Positions 31,568-39,014 of a stretch of DNA of 64,000 bases are shown piece by piece. The position numbers were made by a program, and so were the translations under genes. The notes under the pieces are model-generated. The model did not search any database. It saw only the letters and a program-made list of their open reading frames with translations, and was not told the origin of the DNA. Source of the DNA: Photobacterium sp. TY1-4 (GTDB lineage: Bacteria; Pseudomonadota; Gammaproteobacteria; Enterobacterales; Vibrionaceae); assembly GCF_025398175.1 (NCBI RefSeq), contig NZ_CP099734.1:2356001-2420000 (forward strand). The letters are read 5' to 3'. How positions within the stretch are numbered: the first letter of the stretch is position 1; each line of letters opens with the position of its first letter.

Positions 31568-32467
31568 ATGGCAATGACACAGACGACGACCAATACGAAA
31601 ATAGTGGCCATTGGCGGCGGGCATGGCCTGGGCCGTGTGCTCTCAGCCCTCTCCAGCTATGGCTCTCAGGTGACCGGCATCGTCACCACGACCGATAACG
31701 GCGGGTCGACCGGCCGCATTCGCGCCTGCCAGGGCGGTATCGCCTGGGGCGATACCCGGAATTGCATCAACCAGTTAATTACCGAGCCTTCTGTCGGCTC
31801 GATGATTTTTGAATACCGTTTTCGCGGCAATGGCGAACTCAACGGCCATAACCTGGGCAACCTGATGCTGACTGCGCTGGATAACTTATCGATCCGCCCG
31901 CTGGATGCCATCACCCTGATCCGCGATATGCTCAAAGTCGACACCCAGATTGTGCCGATGTCTGAACATCCGGCCGATCTGACCGCCATGCTGAGAAACG
32001 GTGACATCATTTCCGGTGAAACCAGCGTAGATGAGCTCAATGAAGTGCCATTGCGACTCTATGTCGAGCCAGCCGTACCAGCCACCAAAGAAGCGGTTCA
32101 GGCCATTGAACAGGCTGATCTCGTCCTGCTGGGGCCCGGTAGTTTCCTGACCAGCGTGATGCCCCCGTTACTGTTGAAGGAAATCAAACAGGCACTGAAA
32201 CACTGCCGTGCAAAGATTATCTTTATTACCAATCTGGATAAAGAGAAAGGACCTGCAGGTGCGATGACCCTGGAAACCATGCTGTTTTGGTGCGAACGTG
32301 CCATGGGGGGAAGAGCCGTCGATGGTGTCCTGACAGACCACCATCGAACGGAATTGGCGCCGCGTTATCAACAGATTATCGAAGCACTGGCTTCAGGTAA
32401 TCACGAATGGCGCCATGACCGGGAAAAGCTAAAAGAGGCGATTGATAAGCTCATCATTGCTGGCTAG
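31568..32467 (+). CDS. YvcK/CofD-like protein (gluconeogenesis factor family)
   Basis: 299 residues. Member of the YvcK (E. coli YbhK) family, related to CofD phospholactate transferases; in Bacillus YvcK binds UDP-sugars and affects gluconeogenic growth and cell-wall synthesis. Glycine-rich N terminus IVAIGGGHGLGRVLSAL and TTTDNGGSTGRI are the substrate loop; LGPGSFLTSVMPPLL is a further family block. Homology begins near ATG 31568 or 31574. ybhK is next to moaA in E. coli, and that neighbourhood is kept here. The last 39 bases overlap the convergent luxU gene. Confidence 0.9.
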   Translation: MAMTQTTTNTKIVAIGGGHGLGRVLSALSSYGSQVTGIVTTTDNGGSTGRIRACQGGIAWGDTRNCINQLITEPSVGSMIFEYRFRGNGELNGHNLGNLMLTALDNLSIRPLDAITLIRDMLKVDTQIVPMSEHPADLTAMLRNGDIISGETSVDELNEVPLRLYVEPAVPATKEAVQAIEQADLVLLGPGSFLTSVMPPLLLKEIKQALKHCRAKIIFITNLDKEKGPAGAMTLETMLFWCERAMGGRAVDGVLTDHHRTELAPRYQQIIEALASGNHEWRHDREKLKEAIDKLIIAG

Positions 32468-32788
32468 CTGCTTATACTCCAGCGCCATGCCTTGCACCAT
32501 CTGCCTGAATTCCGGCAGATGGTCATGCATCCAGTCCGCCTGCCCCTGCTTCATCCGGGATTCACATTCCTGAGCCATTTCTGCCAGATCATCGGCACCG
32601 AAACTCGCCGCGCTACTTTTAATCGCGTGGCTGATTTCCCTGACCTGACTGACAGACGGTTGATCGGAAAGTTGCCTCAGATACTGTTCTAACTCATCAC
32701 TGAACACTTTGAGCAACAGTGAAACGGTATCCTGACCAACTTCTTCAGCTAAGCGCTTAATGGTTGATGCGTTAATACTTGTTGTCAT
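32429..32788 (-). CDS. luxU: LuxU, quorum-sensing phosphotransfer protein
   Basis: 119 residues, monomeric HPt four-helix bundle. Receives phosphate from the hybrid sensor kinases (LuxN/LuxQ/CqsS types) and passes it to LuxO. The phospho-accepting histidine is H54 in HAIKSSAASFGA. It starts one base after the luxO stop, with GGGAG inside the luxO tail as ribosome site, so expression is coupled. The 3' end overlaps yvcK on the opposite strand by 39 bases. Confidence 0.95.
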   Translation of the reverse strand: MTTSINASTIKRLAEEVGQDTVSLLLKVFSDELEQYLRQLSDQPSVSQVREISHAIKSSAASFGADDLAEMAQECESRMKQGQADWMHDHLPEFRQMVQGMALEYKQLASNDELINRLF

Positions 32789-34279
32789 TTATTTCGTCTC
32801 CCTGTTACTACCAGCCCCATCCTGCCAGGTCTGCAGTTTTCGATAAATCGTTGATGGACTTACTTCCAGTAAGCCCGCAGCTCGCGGAATGTTTCCATCA
32901 CACGCATCAATCGCCGCTTGAATCGCGCGTTTTTCAACAACCCACAACGGCTCAACTTCCGCACGCTCCGGGATCCGCTGCAACGCAATTTCCGCACGGC
33001 TCCCGGCGCCAGTATCGCCTTCAGGTTGCGAAATCAGACCTGAGGCCTGGTGCAACTCGGTGGGTTGTGGTGCTAAAGATGCAAATTCGGCGCCAGTTCC
33101 TGAGTGGATCGGCGGCGGCACCATTTGTAAGGTCACTTCTTCACCGGAATTGAGCACCACGATATTGCGGATCACGTTCTGCAACTCACGGACATTCCCG
33201 GGCCAAGTGTAACGCTGAAACAAATCAATCACTTCTGCTGAGAAGCGAGAGAACTGTTTATGCTCTTCAACAGACATTAAAGCCAGCAACGCATGGGCGA
33301 TTTCGATCACATCCTCACCGCGCTCACGCAGCGGCGGCAAGGTCACCGGAATCACATGCAATCGGTAATACAAATCTTCCCGGAAACGCCCTTCCTGAAC
33401 TTCCACCCAGGGATTGCGATTGGTCGCACAGACAAACCGGACATCAACCTTGCTGGTTTTAGACGAGCCGACTTTCTGATACGTACCGGTTTGTATAAAG
33501 CGAAGCAATTTGCTTTGCAAATCCAAATCCATCTCACAAAGCTCATCCAGAAAGAGCGTCCCGTAATTGGCTAACTCAACAGCGCCCTTACGCTCTGTCG
33601 ACGCACCGGTGAACGCACCTTTCACATGTCCGAACAATTCGCTTTCAATCAACTCTTTCGGGATGGCCGCACAATTGAGCGCCACAAAAGGCTGACTGCT
33701 TCTCGGGCTTGCCGCATGAACCGCTTCAGCACAGACTTCTTTCCCGGTCCCGCTCTCACCGGTAATAAACACGGTCGCCTTACTGGACGCCGCCGACTCA
33801 ATGACCCGGTAAACCGCCTGCATCGGCAGGCTGTTGCCAATGAAGCCTTGGTATTGTGCACTGCCCTGACCCGGTTGCGTCGTATCCGTCGCATCGGATT
33901 CACCAGCACGCAAAGCGTTATTCACTGTGATCCGCAATCGGTCCGCTTCACAGGGCTTGATCAGAAAATCCTGCGCCCCGTGCCGCATCGCCTCCACCGC
34001 AACATCAATCGAGCCATGCGCGGTCATGATCACGACCGGAATGTTACCGTAATCGCGACGTACAGATTCCAGCACCGCCATCCCGGTCATATCCGGCAAA
34101 CGCAAATCAAGCAGGATCAAATCCGGCGTCGCGGCTTTCATCGCATTGAGGGCTTCCGCCCCGGTCCCGACAATATTGACCGATAAGCCGAGAGGATTCA
34201 GGTAAGATTTGTACAAGGCCGCAACTGACGCGGTATCTTCGACCATTAAGACTTGTCGCTGTGTAGACTTGCTCTCCAT
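32789..34279 (-). CDS. luxO: LuxO, sigma54-dependent quorum-sensing regulator
   Basis: 496 residues. NtrC-family response regulator that, when phosphorylated at low cell density, activates qrr genes with sigma54. Receiver domain 1-~120 with phospho-Asp D58 ([11 protein letters not shown]) and the LuxO-typical stretch [18 protein letters not shown]+ domain (~145-375) with Walker A GESGTGKE and the sigma54-contacting GAFTGA loop; Fis-type HTH at the C terminus ([19 protein letters not shown]). The inter-domain region ~395-430 is longer than in V. harveyi. The qrr target lies 230 bases upstream in the opposite orientation. Confidence 0.96.
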   Translation of the reverse strand: MESKSTQRQVLMVEDTASVAALYKSYLNPLGLSVNIVGTGAEALNAMKAATPDLILLDLRLPDMTGMAVLESVRRDYGNIPVVIMTAHGSIDVAVEAMRHGAQDFLIKPCEADRLRITVNNALRAGESDATDTTQPGQGSAQYQGFIGNSLPMQAVYRVIESAASSKATVFITGESGTGKEVCAEAVHAASPRSSQPFVALNCAAIPKELIESELFGHVKGAFTGASTERKGAVELANYGTLFLDELCEMDLDLQSKLLRFIQTGTYQKVGSSKTSKVDVRFVCATNRNPWVEVQEGRFREDLYYRLHVIPVTLPPLRERGEDVIEIAHALLALMSVEEHKQFSRFSAEVIDLFQRYTWPGNVRELQNVIRNIVVLNSGEEVTLQMVPPPIHSGTGAEFASLAPQPTELHQASGLISQPEGDTGAGSRAEIALQRIPERAEVEPLWVVEKRAIQAAIDACDGNIPRAAGLLEVSPSTIYRKLQTWQDGAGSNRETK

Positions 34280-34482
34280 TGCCCCTCCAACCCCTATTCC
34301 CTAAAGTAATTGTAATCAATAGGGAAAAAACGTGTTATTACAAATTCCAGTTTTTCTATTTTGCCACAATGAATTGCATAATGATTTGCAAATTGCAAAA
34401 AAACGCGTCGGATCCGCAAGCGACGTCCACAAATTGCTCCGGGAAAGCCATAAAAAAGTACAATGACGCATGACAAAAAAGT

Positions 34483-34497
34483 TGGCACGCAGTCTGC
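34483..34497 (+). promoter_or_regulatory. Sigma54 promoter of qrr
   Basis: TGGCAC at 34483-34488 and TGC at 34495-34497; the GG (34484-34485) and GC (34496-34497) are separated by exactly 10 bases as sigma54 requires. The transcript start is predicted at 34509-34511. Confidence 0.85.
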
Positions 34498-34509
34498 ATT
34501 ATCTATTTC

Positions 34510-34610
34510 GACTCTTTCCTGAGAGTCAACCTAGCCAACTGACGTTGTTTGTGGAATTTTTTCACTTAAACAATGATGCCAACCGAAGTAATTGCGGTTG
34601 GCTTTTTTTT
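34510..34610 (+). ncRNA. qrr1: Qrr quorum-regulatory small RNA (qrr1 position)
   Basis: About 101 nt. Hfq-dependent sRNA that base-pairs with the mRNAs of the LuxR/HapR master regulator, luxO and others. The first stem-loop is GACTC...GAGTC (34510-34527). The invariant Qrr core CCTAGCCAACTGACGTTGTT lies at 34530-34549. The 3' end is the stem GCCAACCG/CGGTTGGC (34578-34585/34595-34602) with eight T. Its location beside luxO is that of qrr1 in other Vibrionaceae. Driven by the sigma54 promoter at 34483-34497 and hence by phospho-LuxO. Confidence 0.95.
34578..34610 (+). terminator. qrr terminator
   Basis: GCCAACCG / CGGTTGGC with a 9-nt loop and a T8 tract; ends 31 bases before the convergent uvrB stop. 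Confidence 0.93.
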
Positions 34611-34640
34611 ATCTACAGTTCACAGGCAGCGTCGAGCAAG

Positions 34641-36662
34641 TTAACTATTGACGATAAACTGCTCTCGCATGGTCTGGATCTTATCCCGAATTTCCGCAGC
34701 CTTCTCAAACTCCAGATTCTGGGCCAAATCATACATTTCAGACTCAAGCTTCTGAATTTCCAACTCCAGTTGCTGCGGTGAAAGCGTGGTATAGGTTCCT
34801 TTCTTCTCCGCGACCTGATGCAACTGCGCCGCTTTGTTCATTCGGCGCTTACCGGGTTTACCAAGCTCCAGAATATCCGCCACCGCTTTATTGAGCGCCT
34901 GCGGCACAATGCCACGCTCTTCATTATACGCTCGCTGCTTTTCACGACGCCGATTGGTTTCATTGATTGCCCGCTCCATCGATCCGGTGATCCGGTCCGC
35001 ATAGAGGATCGCTCTCCCTTCCAGGTTTCGCGCCGCCCGGCCAATCGTCTGGATCAGCGACCGTTCCGAGCGCAGGAATCCTTCTTTATCGGCATCGAGA
35101 ATGGCGACCAGAGATACTTCCGGCATATCCAACCCTTCTCGCAACAGGTTGATCCCCACCAGGACATCAAATTCACCCAAGCGTAAATCGCGGATGATTT
35201 CGACCCGCTCGACCGTATCAATATCCGAGTGCAGGTAACGCACTTTCACCCCGTGCTCATCAAGGTATTCCGTCAAATCCTCGGCCATGCGCTTGGTCAG
35301 GGTGGTCACCAATACGCGTTCGCCCTTGGCTTCACGGATTCTGATTTCCGAAAGCAAATCATCAACCTGGGTTGCCACCGGACGCACTTCAATTTCAGGA
35401 TCCAGCAAGCCGGTTGGCCGTACCACCTGCTCGGCAATCTCTCCGCCGGATTTCTCTACCTCGTAATTGCCCGGGGTTGCCGAGACATACAAGGTCTGCG
35501 GTGCCAGTGCTTCAAACTCTTCAAATTTCAGTGGCCGGTTATCCAGTGCCGACGGCAAACGAAATCCGTATTCCACCAGGTTTTCTTTCCGCGAGCGATC
35601 GCCCCGGTACATGGCTCCGATCTGAGACACAGTGACATGGGACTCGTCAATAATCAGCAGCCCGTCCGGTGGCAGGTAATCAAACAGGGTCGGTGGCGGC
35701 TCGCCTTCCGCCCGTCCGCTGAGATAACGGGAGTAGTTTTCAATCCCGGAGCAGAACCCGAGTTCATTCATCATTTCGATATCAAACTGGGTCCGCTGGG
35801 CAATCCGCTGCTCTTCCACCAATTTGTTATTATCCATCAGTTGCTTGCGGCGACTCGCCAGTTCAACTTTGATGTGTTCCACCGCTTCAAGGATCCGCTC
35901 ACGCGGAGTCACATAGTGCGTTTTCGGATAAATGGTTGCCCGCGGGATATCTTTTTGCAAAATCGCCCCGGTGAGCGGGTCGAACATACTGATGCAATCG
36001 ACCTCCTCGTCGAACAACTCAATCCGAACCGCATCTTTTTCTGATTCCGCCGGGAAGATATCAATCACTTCCCCACGAACCCGGAAGGTGCCGCGCTCAA
36101 ACGCCAGATCATTGCGGGTATATTGCAGCTCCGCCAACCGCCGCAGAATATCGCGTTGATCCAACAGATCACCGCGGCGGACGTGCAACATCATTTTGAG
36201 GTAGGAGTCCGGATCCCCCAGGCCGTAAATCGCCGACACCGACGCAATAATGATCACGTCCCGACGCTCCATCAGCGCTTTGGTGGCAGACAGGCGCATC
36301 TGTTCGATATGGGCATTCACCGAGGCATCTTTCTCGATAAAGGTATCGGTAGTCGGTACGTACGCTTCCGGCTGATAATAGTCATAGTAAGAAACGAAAT
36401 ACTCAACCGCATTGTTCGGAAAGAACTCTTTCATCTCCCCGTAGAGCTGTGCCGCCAAGGTTTTATTCGGCGCCAGTATCAAGGTCGGACGGTTCGCCTG
36501 CGCAATGACATTGGCGACGGTAAAGGTTTTACCGGAGCCGGTTACGCCCAACAGGGTCTGATGCGCCAAGCCGGCATCCAGTCCTTCAAGCAAATGATTG
36601 ATTGCCGTCGGCTGATCGCCGGAAGGCGAAAAGCGGGAAGACAGTTCGAACACTTTATCCAT
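34641..36662 (-). CDS. uvrB: UvrABC system protein B
   Basis: 673 residues, full length. Damage-verifying helicase-like subunit of nucleotide excision repair. Walker A GVTGSGKT (39-46), the beta-hairpin DNA clamp [12 protein letters not shown], helicase motifs DEAD-like DESH ([11 protein letters not shown]) and motif VI (QTIGRAARN), and the C-terminal UVR domain ([26 protein letters not shown], read in parts). I looked for a LexA box upstream and did not find a convincing one. Convergent with qrr. Confidence 0.98.
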   Translation of the reverse strand: MDKVFELSSRFSPSGDQPTAINHLLEGLDAGLAHQTLLGVTGSGKTFTVANVIAQANRPTLILAPNKTLAAQLYGEMKEFFPNNAVEYFVSYYDYYQPEAYVPTTDTFIEKDASVNAHIEQMRLSATKALMERRDVIIIASVSAIYGLGDPDSYLKMMLHVRRGDLLDQRDILRRLAELQYTRNDLAFERGTFRVRGEVIDIFPAESEKDAVRIELFDEEVDCISMFDPLTGAILQKDIPRATIYPKTHYVTPRERILEAVEHIKVELASRRKQLMDNNKLVEEQRIAQRTQFDIEMMNELGFCSGIENYSRYLSGRAEGEPPPTLFDYLPPDGLLIIDESHVTVSQIGAMYRGDRSRKENLVEYGFRLPSALDNRPLKFEEFEALAPQTLYVSATPGNYEVEKSGGEIAEQVVRPTGLLDPEIEVRPVATQVDDLLSEIRIREAKGERVLVTTLTKRMAEDLTEYLDEHGVKVRYLHSDIDTVERVEIIRDLRLGEFDVLVGINLLREGLDMPEVSLVAILDADKEGFLRSERSLIQTIGRAARNLEGRAILYADRITGSMERAINETNRRREKQRAYNEERGIVPQALNKAVADILELGKPGKRRMNKAAQLHQVAEKKGTYTTLSPQQLELEIQKLESEMYDLAQNLEFEKAAEIRDKIQTMREQFIVNS

Positions 36663-36853
36663 GCGTAATTTCCGTCAATATCCAGGGGGAAGTACTCTGT
36701 GATCCTTCATTGTCCTACCCTCTCGACACTTGTCAATAAGCGCTCAGATTTCAGCCGCAAGAACAACACATCCAGTACAGATGCTATTCACACCGACTGC
36801 CCGCATGCATAAAAAAATACCAAAAACTCAATATCGGGGATTGATCCAACCTT

Positions 36854-36872
36854 GTGATAAGCGTATTATCAC
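36854..36872. promoter_or_regulatory. Palindromic operator-like site
   Basis: GTGATAA, spacer GCGTA, TTATCAC. Perfect 7-bp arms, about 190 bp upstream of uvrB. The spacing does not fit CRP; regulator unknown. Confidence 0.35.
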
Positions 36873-37188
36873 CGCCCACGAACACGATCATCCTGTTCGG
36901 CTATACTTCAAAGCTGTTCTTCAGCAACCGAAATATCCCTTTTCCCCATTTTTTTGTTTCCGGGATCATCCACAGCTTTTCCATACTTTGATGAAAATCA
37001 ATTCACAATATCAAATACACGTCTCAAAAATTAAAGCTTTTACTCTAACTAGTTCATATCCATTGCGAATTTGCTGCTTATCTCACCAGATAACAACCGT
37101 TTAGTCCCCCAGCTTTCTTTAGAGCAATTATTCACCACATCGGGACATTCCTATCCGTCTTACAGTTTTCCAAGCAGACATCAACATA

Positions 37189-37213
37189 GTTATCCACAGT
37201 TTTCGTGGATAAC
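37189..37213. promoter_or_regulatory. Inverted pair of DnaA boxes
   Basis: GTTATCCAC (37189-37197), 7-nt spacer, GTGGATAAC (37205-37213). The first arm contains consensus TTATCCACA (37190-37198); the second is TTATCCACG on the minus strand. Confidence 0.5.
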
Positions 37214-37424
37214 TTCATTGAAGCCTTGCAATCACAGGCCTCGATAAAATCAAGCAATTTTTTCAGGCAATTTCGAAATTCTGTTTTGCACCACAAAACT
37301 CGCAACGACACTAGAACACTGCTATGTGGTCGCCGCTGACTTGAGACATGTGCAACACCGGATACATCACCAGCAAGCTCAATTGTCAGCGAATCACCTG
37401 CCAATCAGCGGGATTGATACCGTG

Positions 37425-37453
37425 TTGACAGCGGAAAGACAGATGGCTAGTAT
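37425..37453 (+). promoter_or_regulatory. tRNA-Asn promoter
   Basis: Consensus TTGACA (37425-37430), 17-bp spacer and TAGTAT (37448-37453), followed by a GC-rich GGCGC discriminator typical of stringently controlled stable-RNA promoters. Confidence 0.85.
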
Positions 37454-37469
37454 GGCGCTTCATAGCAAT

Positions 37470-37560
37470 TCCCCCTTAGTTCAGTCGGTAGAACGGCGGA
37501 CTGTTAATCCGTATGTCGCTGGCGGGAGGCCGCCCCGTCCAAGTCCAGCAGGGGGAGCCA
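37470..37560 (+). tRNA. tRNA-Asn (GTT) carrying a 15-nt insertion in the T arm
   Basis: Acceptor TCCCCCT/AGGGGGA (37470-37476/37550-37556), D arm GTTC/GAAC (37479-37494), anticodon arm GCGGA-CTGTTAA-TCCGT (37496-37512; anticodon GTT at 37503-37505), variable ATGTC, T stem GCTGG/CCAGC (37518-37522/37545-37549), discriminator G and encoded CCA (37558-37560). Between T-stem strands there are 22 bases instead of 7: a self-complementary CGGG-AGGCCGC-CCCG (37523-37537) plus a loop TCCAAGT in which the invariant T55 is C. Promoter and terminator are intact. It may be an unusual tRNA, one needing processing, or a decayed copy. Confidence 0.85.
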
Positions 37561-37572
37561 CTTTCAAGAAAG

Positions 37573-37597
37573 CCTCGTCAACAGACGAGGTTTTTTT
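37573..37597 (+). terminator. tRNA-Asn terminator
   Basis: CCTCGTC (37573-37579), loop AACA, GACGAGG (37584-37590) and T7. Confidence 0.92.
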
Positions 37598-37684
37598 ATA
37601 CCCGTTGTTCACGCTATGCGCGAAATGTCGCCAAGCCAAATACGTATCTCTTGCTCGTGACGTTTCACTGCCCAGACATACAAA

Positions 37685-37699
37685 TGAGAATCATTATCA
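37685..37699. promoter_or_regulatory. Fur-like box upstream of the rsx operon
   Basis: TGAGAAT-C-ATTATCA fits the 7-1-7 Fur consensus TGATAATnATTATCA with one mismatch. It lies 149 bp before rsxA; the promoter itself is not identified with confidence. Confidence 0.55.
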
Positions 37700-37847
37700 C
37701 ATCATTTATCCCTATCGCAGCGCAAAAGTCCTTGCATTGATTGGTGAAAAGCACATCAAACTTGAAAAACCCTGCTTCAGAGGAGTTGTTATAGGGTACA
37801 CAAAGGAAGATAATATACGGATCTCTAGCATTGATAATTAAGACGGT

Positions 37848-38429
37848 ATGACTGAATACCTACTACTCCTCGTAGGGACAGTGTTGGTTAACAACTTCGT
37901 CCTGGTGAAGTTTTTAGGCCTCTGCCCGTTTATGGGCGTGTCTAAAAAACTGGAAACTGCAATCGGCATGGGCCTGGCAACCACGTTTGTCCTGACCCTG
38001 GCTTCTGTCTGCGCCTACCTGGTTGAAGCCTATATTCTCGAACCGCTGGGTATTCAGTACCTGCGCACCCTCAGCTTTATTCTGGTCATCGCGGTCGTGG
38101 TGCAATTTACCGAAATGGTCGTGCATAAAACCAGCCCGACCCTGTACCGTCTGCTGGGGATCTTCCTGCCGCTGATCACCACCAACTGTGCGGTATTGGG
38201 GGTTGCGCTACTGAATATTAATGAGCGCCATAACTTCATTGAATCGGTGATTTACGGATTTGGCGCTGCCGTCGGTTTCTCACTGGTTCTGGTCCTCTTT
38301 GCATCGATGCGCGAGCGAATCGCCGCAGCTGATGTTCCGACTCCTTTTAAAGGCGCCTCCATCGCGATGATCACCGCTGGCCTGATGTCTCTGGCCTTCC
38401 TCGGCTTTACTGGATTGGTGAAATTGTAA
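37848..38429 (+). CDS. rsxA: RsxA, ion-translocating oxidoreductase subunit A
   Basis: 193 residues, six membrane helices. Subunit of the Rsx/Rnf complex (homologous to NqrE), which couples electron transfer to ion movement and in E. coli reduces SoxR. Typical start [33 protein letters not shown] and the inverted block [16 protein letters not shown] carry the conserved cysteines of the membrane [2Fe-2S] site. First gene of rsxABCDGE-nth; rsxB begins 1 base after the stop. Confidence 0.97.
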   Translation: MTEYLLLLVGTVLVNNFVLVKFLGLCPFMGVSKKLETAIGMGLATTFVLTLASVCAYLVEAYILEPLGIQYLRTLSFILVIAVVVQFTEMVVHKTSPTLYRLLGIFLPLITTNCAVLGVALLNINERHNFIESVIYGFGAAVGFSLVLVLFASMRERIAAADVPTPFKGASIAMITAGLMSLAFLGFTGLVKL

Positions 38430-38430
38430 G

Positions 38431-39012
38431 ATGAGTGGAATTTTAATTGCTGTCATTGCGATCGCAGTGCTTGCTGCGATTTTTGGGTTAGTCCTGGGCT
38501 TTGCTTCCATTCGCTTCAAAGTCGAAGCCGATCCGATCGTCGAACAAATTGATGCCATCCTGCCGCAAACCCAGTGTGGCCAATGTGGCTACCCGGGTTG
38601 CCGCCCGTACGCCGAAGCCATTGCCAATGGCGACGACATCAACAAGTGTCCGCCGGGTGGCCAACAGGCCATTGAAAAACTGGCCGACCTGATGGGCGTT
38701 GACGTTCAGGAGTCTGCTCACGATGAAGAGAAAGGCCTGAAAAAAGTTGCCTTTATTCACGAAGATATGTGTATCGGCTGTACCAAGTGTATTCAGGCCT
38801 GTCCGGTCGACGCCATTGTCGGCGGCACCAAGGCACTGCATACCGTCATTAAAGACGAATGTACCGGCTGCGACCTGTGTGTTGCACCTTGCCCAACCGA
38901 CTGTATTGAGATGGTGCCGGTTGAATCGACGCCCGAAAGCTGGAAGTGGGATCTCGACCAAATCCCGGTGGTCAATATTCCAACGGATGCAACAGTCAAC
39001 AAGGTAAGGTAA
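38431..39012 (+). CDS. rsxB: RsxB, ferredoxin-like subunit B
   Basis: 193 residues. Membrane-anchored (N-terminal helix ~5-25) iron-sulfur protein. A 4Fe-4S domain CGQCGYPGC...CPPGG is followed by two ferredoxin clusters, [12 protein letters not shown] and [12 protein letters not shown]. It takes electrons from the RsxC flavin and passes them on. Two bases separate its stop from rsxC. Confidence 0.97.
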   Translation: MSGILIAVIAIAVLAAIFGLVLGFASIRFKVEADPIVEQIDAILPQTQCGQCGYPGCRPYAEAIANGDDINKCPPGGQQAIEKLADLMGVDVQESAHDEEKGLKKVAFIHEDMCIGCTKCIQACPVDAIVGGTKALHTVIKDECTGCDLCVAPCPTDCIEMVPVESTPESWKWDLDQIPVVNIPTDATVNKVR

Positions 39013-39014
39013 CC

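Larger units (their letters stand above)
36663..37424. other. Long intergenic region uvrB / tRNA-Asn
   Basis: About 760 AT-rich bases with no supported gene. It holds an inverted repeat GTGATAA-N5-TTATCAC (36854-36872), a one-mismatch DnaA box TCATCCACA (36966-36974), a pair of inverted DnaA boxes (37189-37213) and, at the end, the tRNA promoter. Confidence 0.55.

Noticed and set aside
36663..36790. LexA box upstream of uvrB
   Set aside because: No CTGT-N8-ACAG match; the nearest candidates around 36690 and 36770 miss half the palindrome.
36663..37460. Replication origin because of DnaA boxes
   Set aside because: No AT-rich unwinding array with multiple boxes and none of the oriC neighbour genes (gidA/mnmG, mioC, dnaA).
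37326..37841. 171-codon open frame covering the tRNA-Asn gene
   Set aside because: It runs through the tRNA promoter, tRNA and terminator; no ribosome site or homology.
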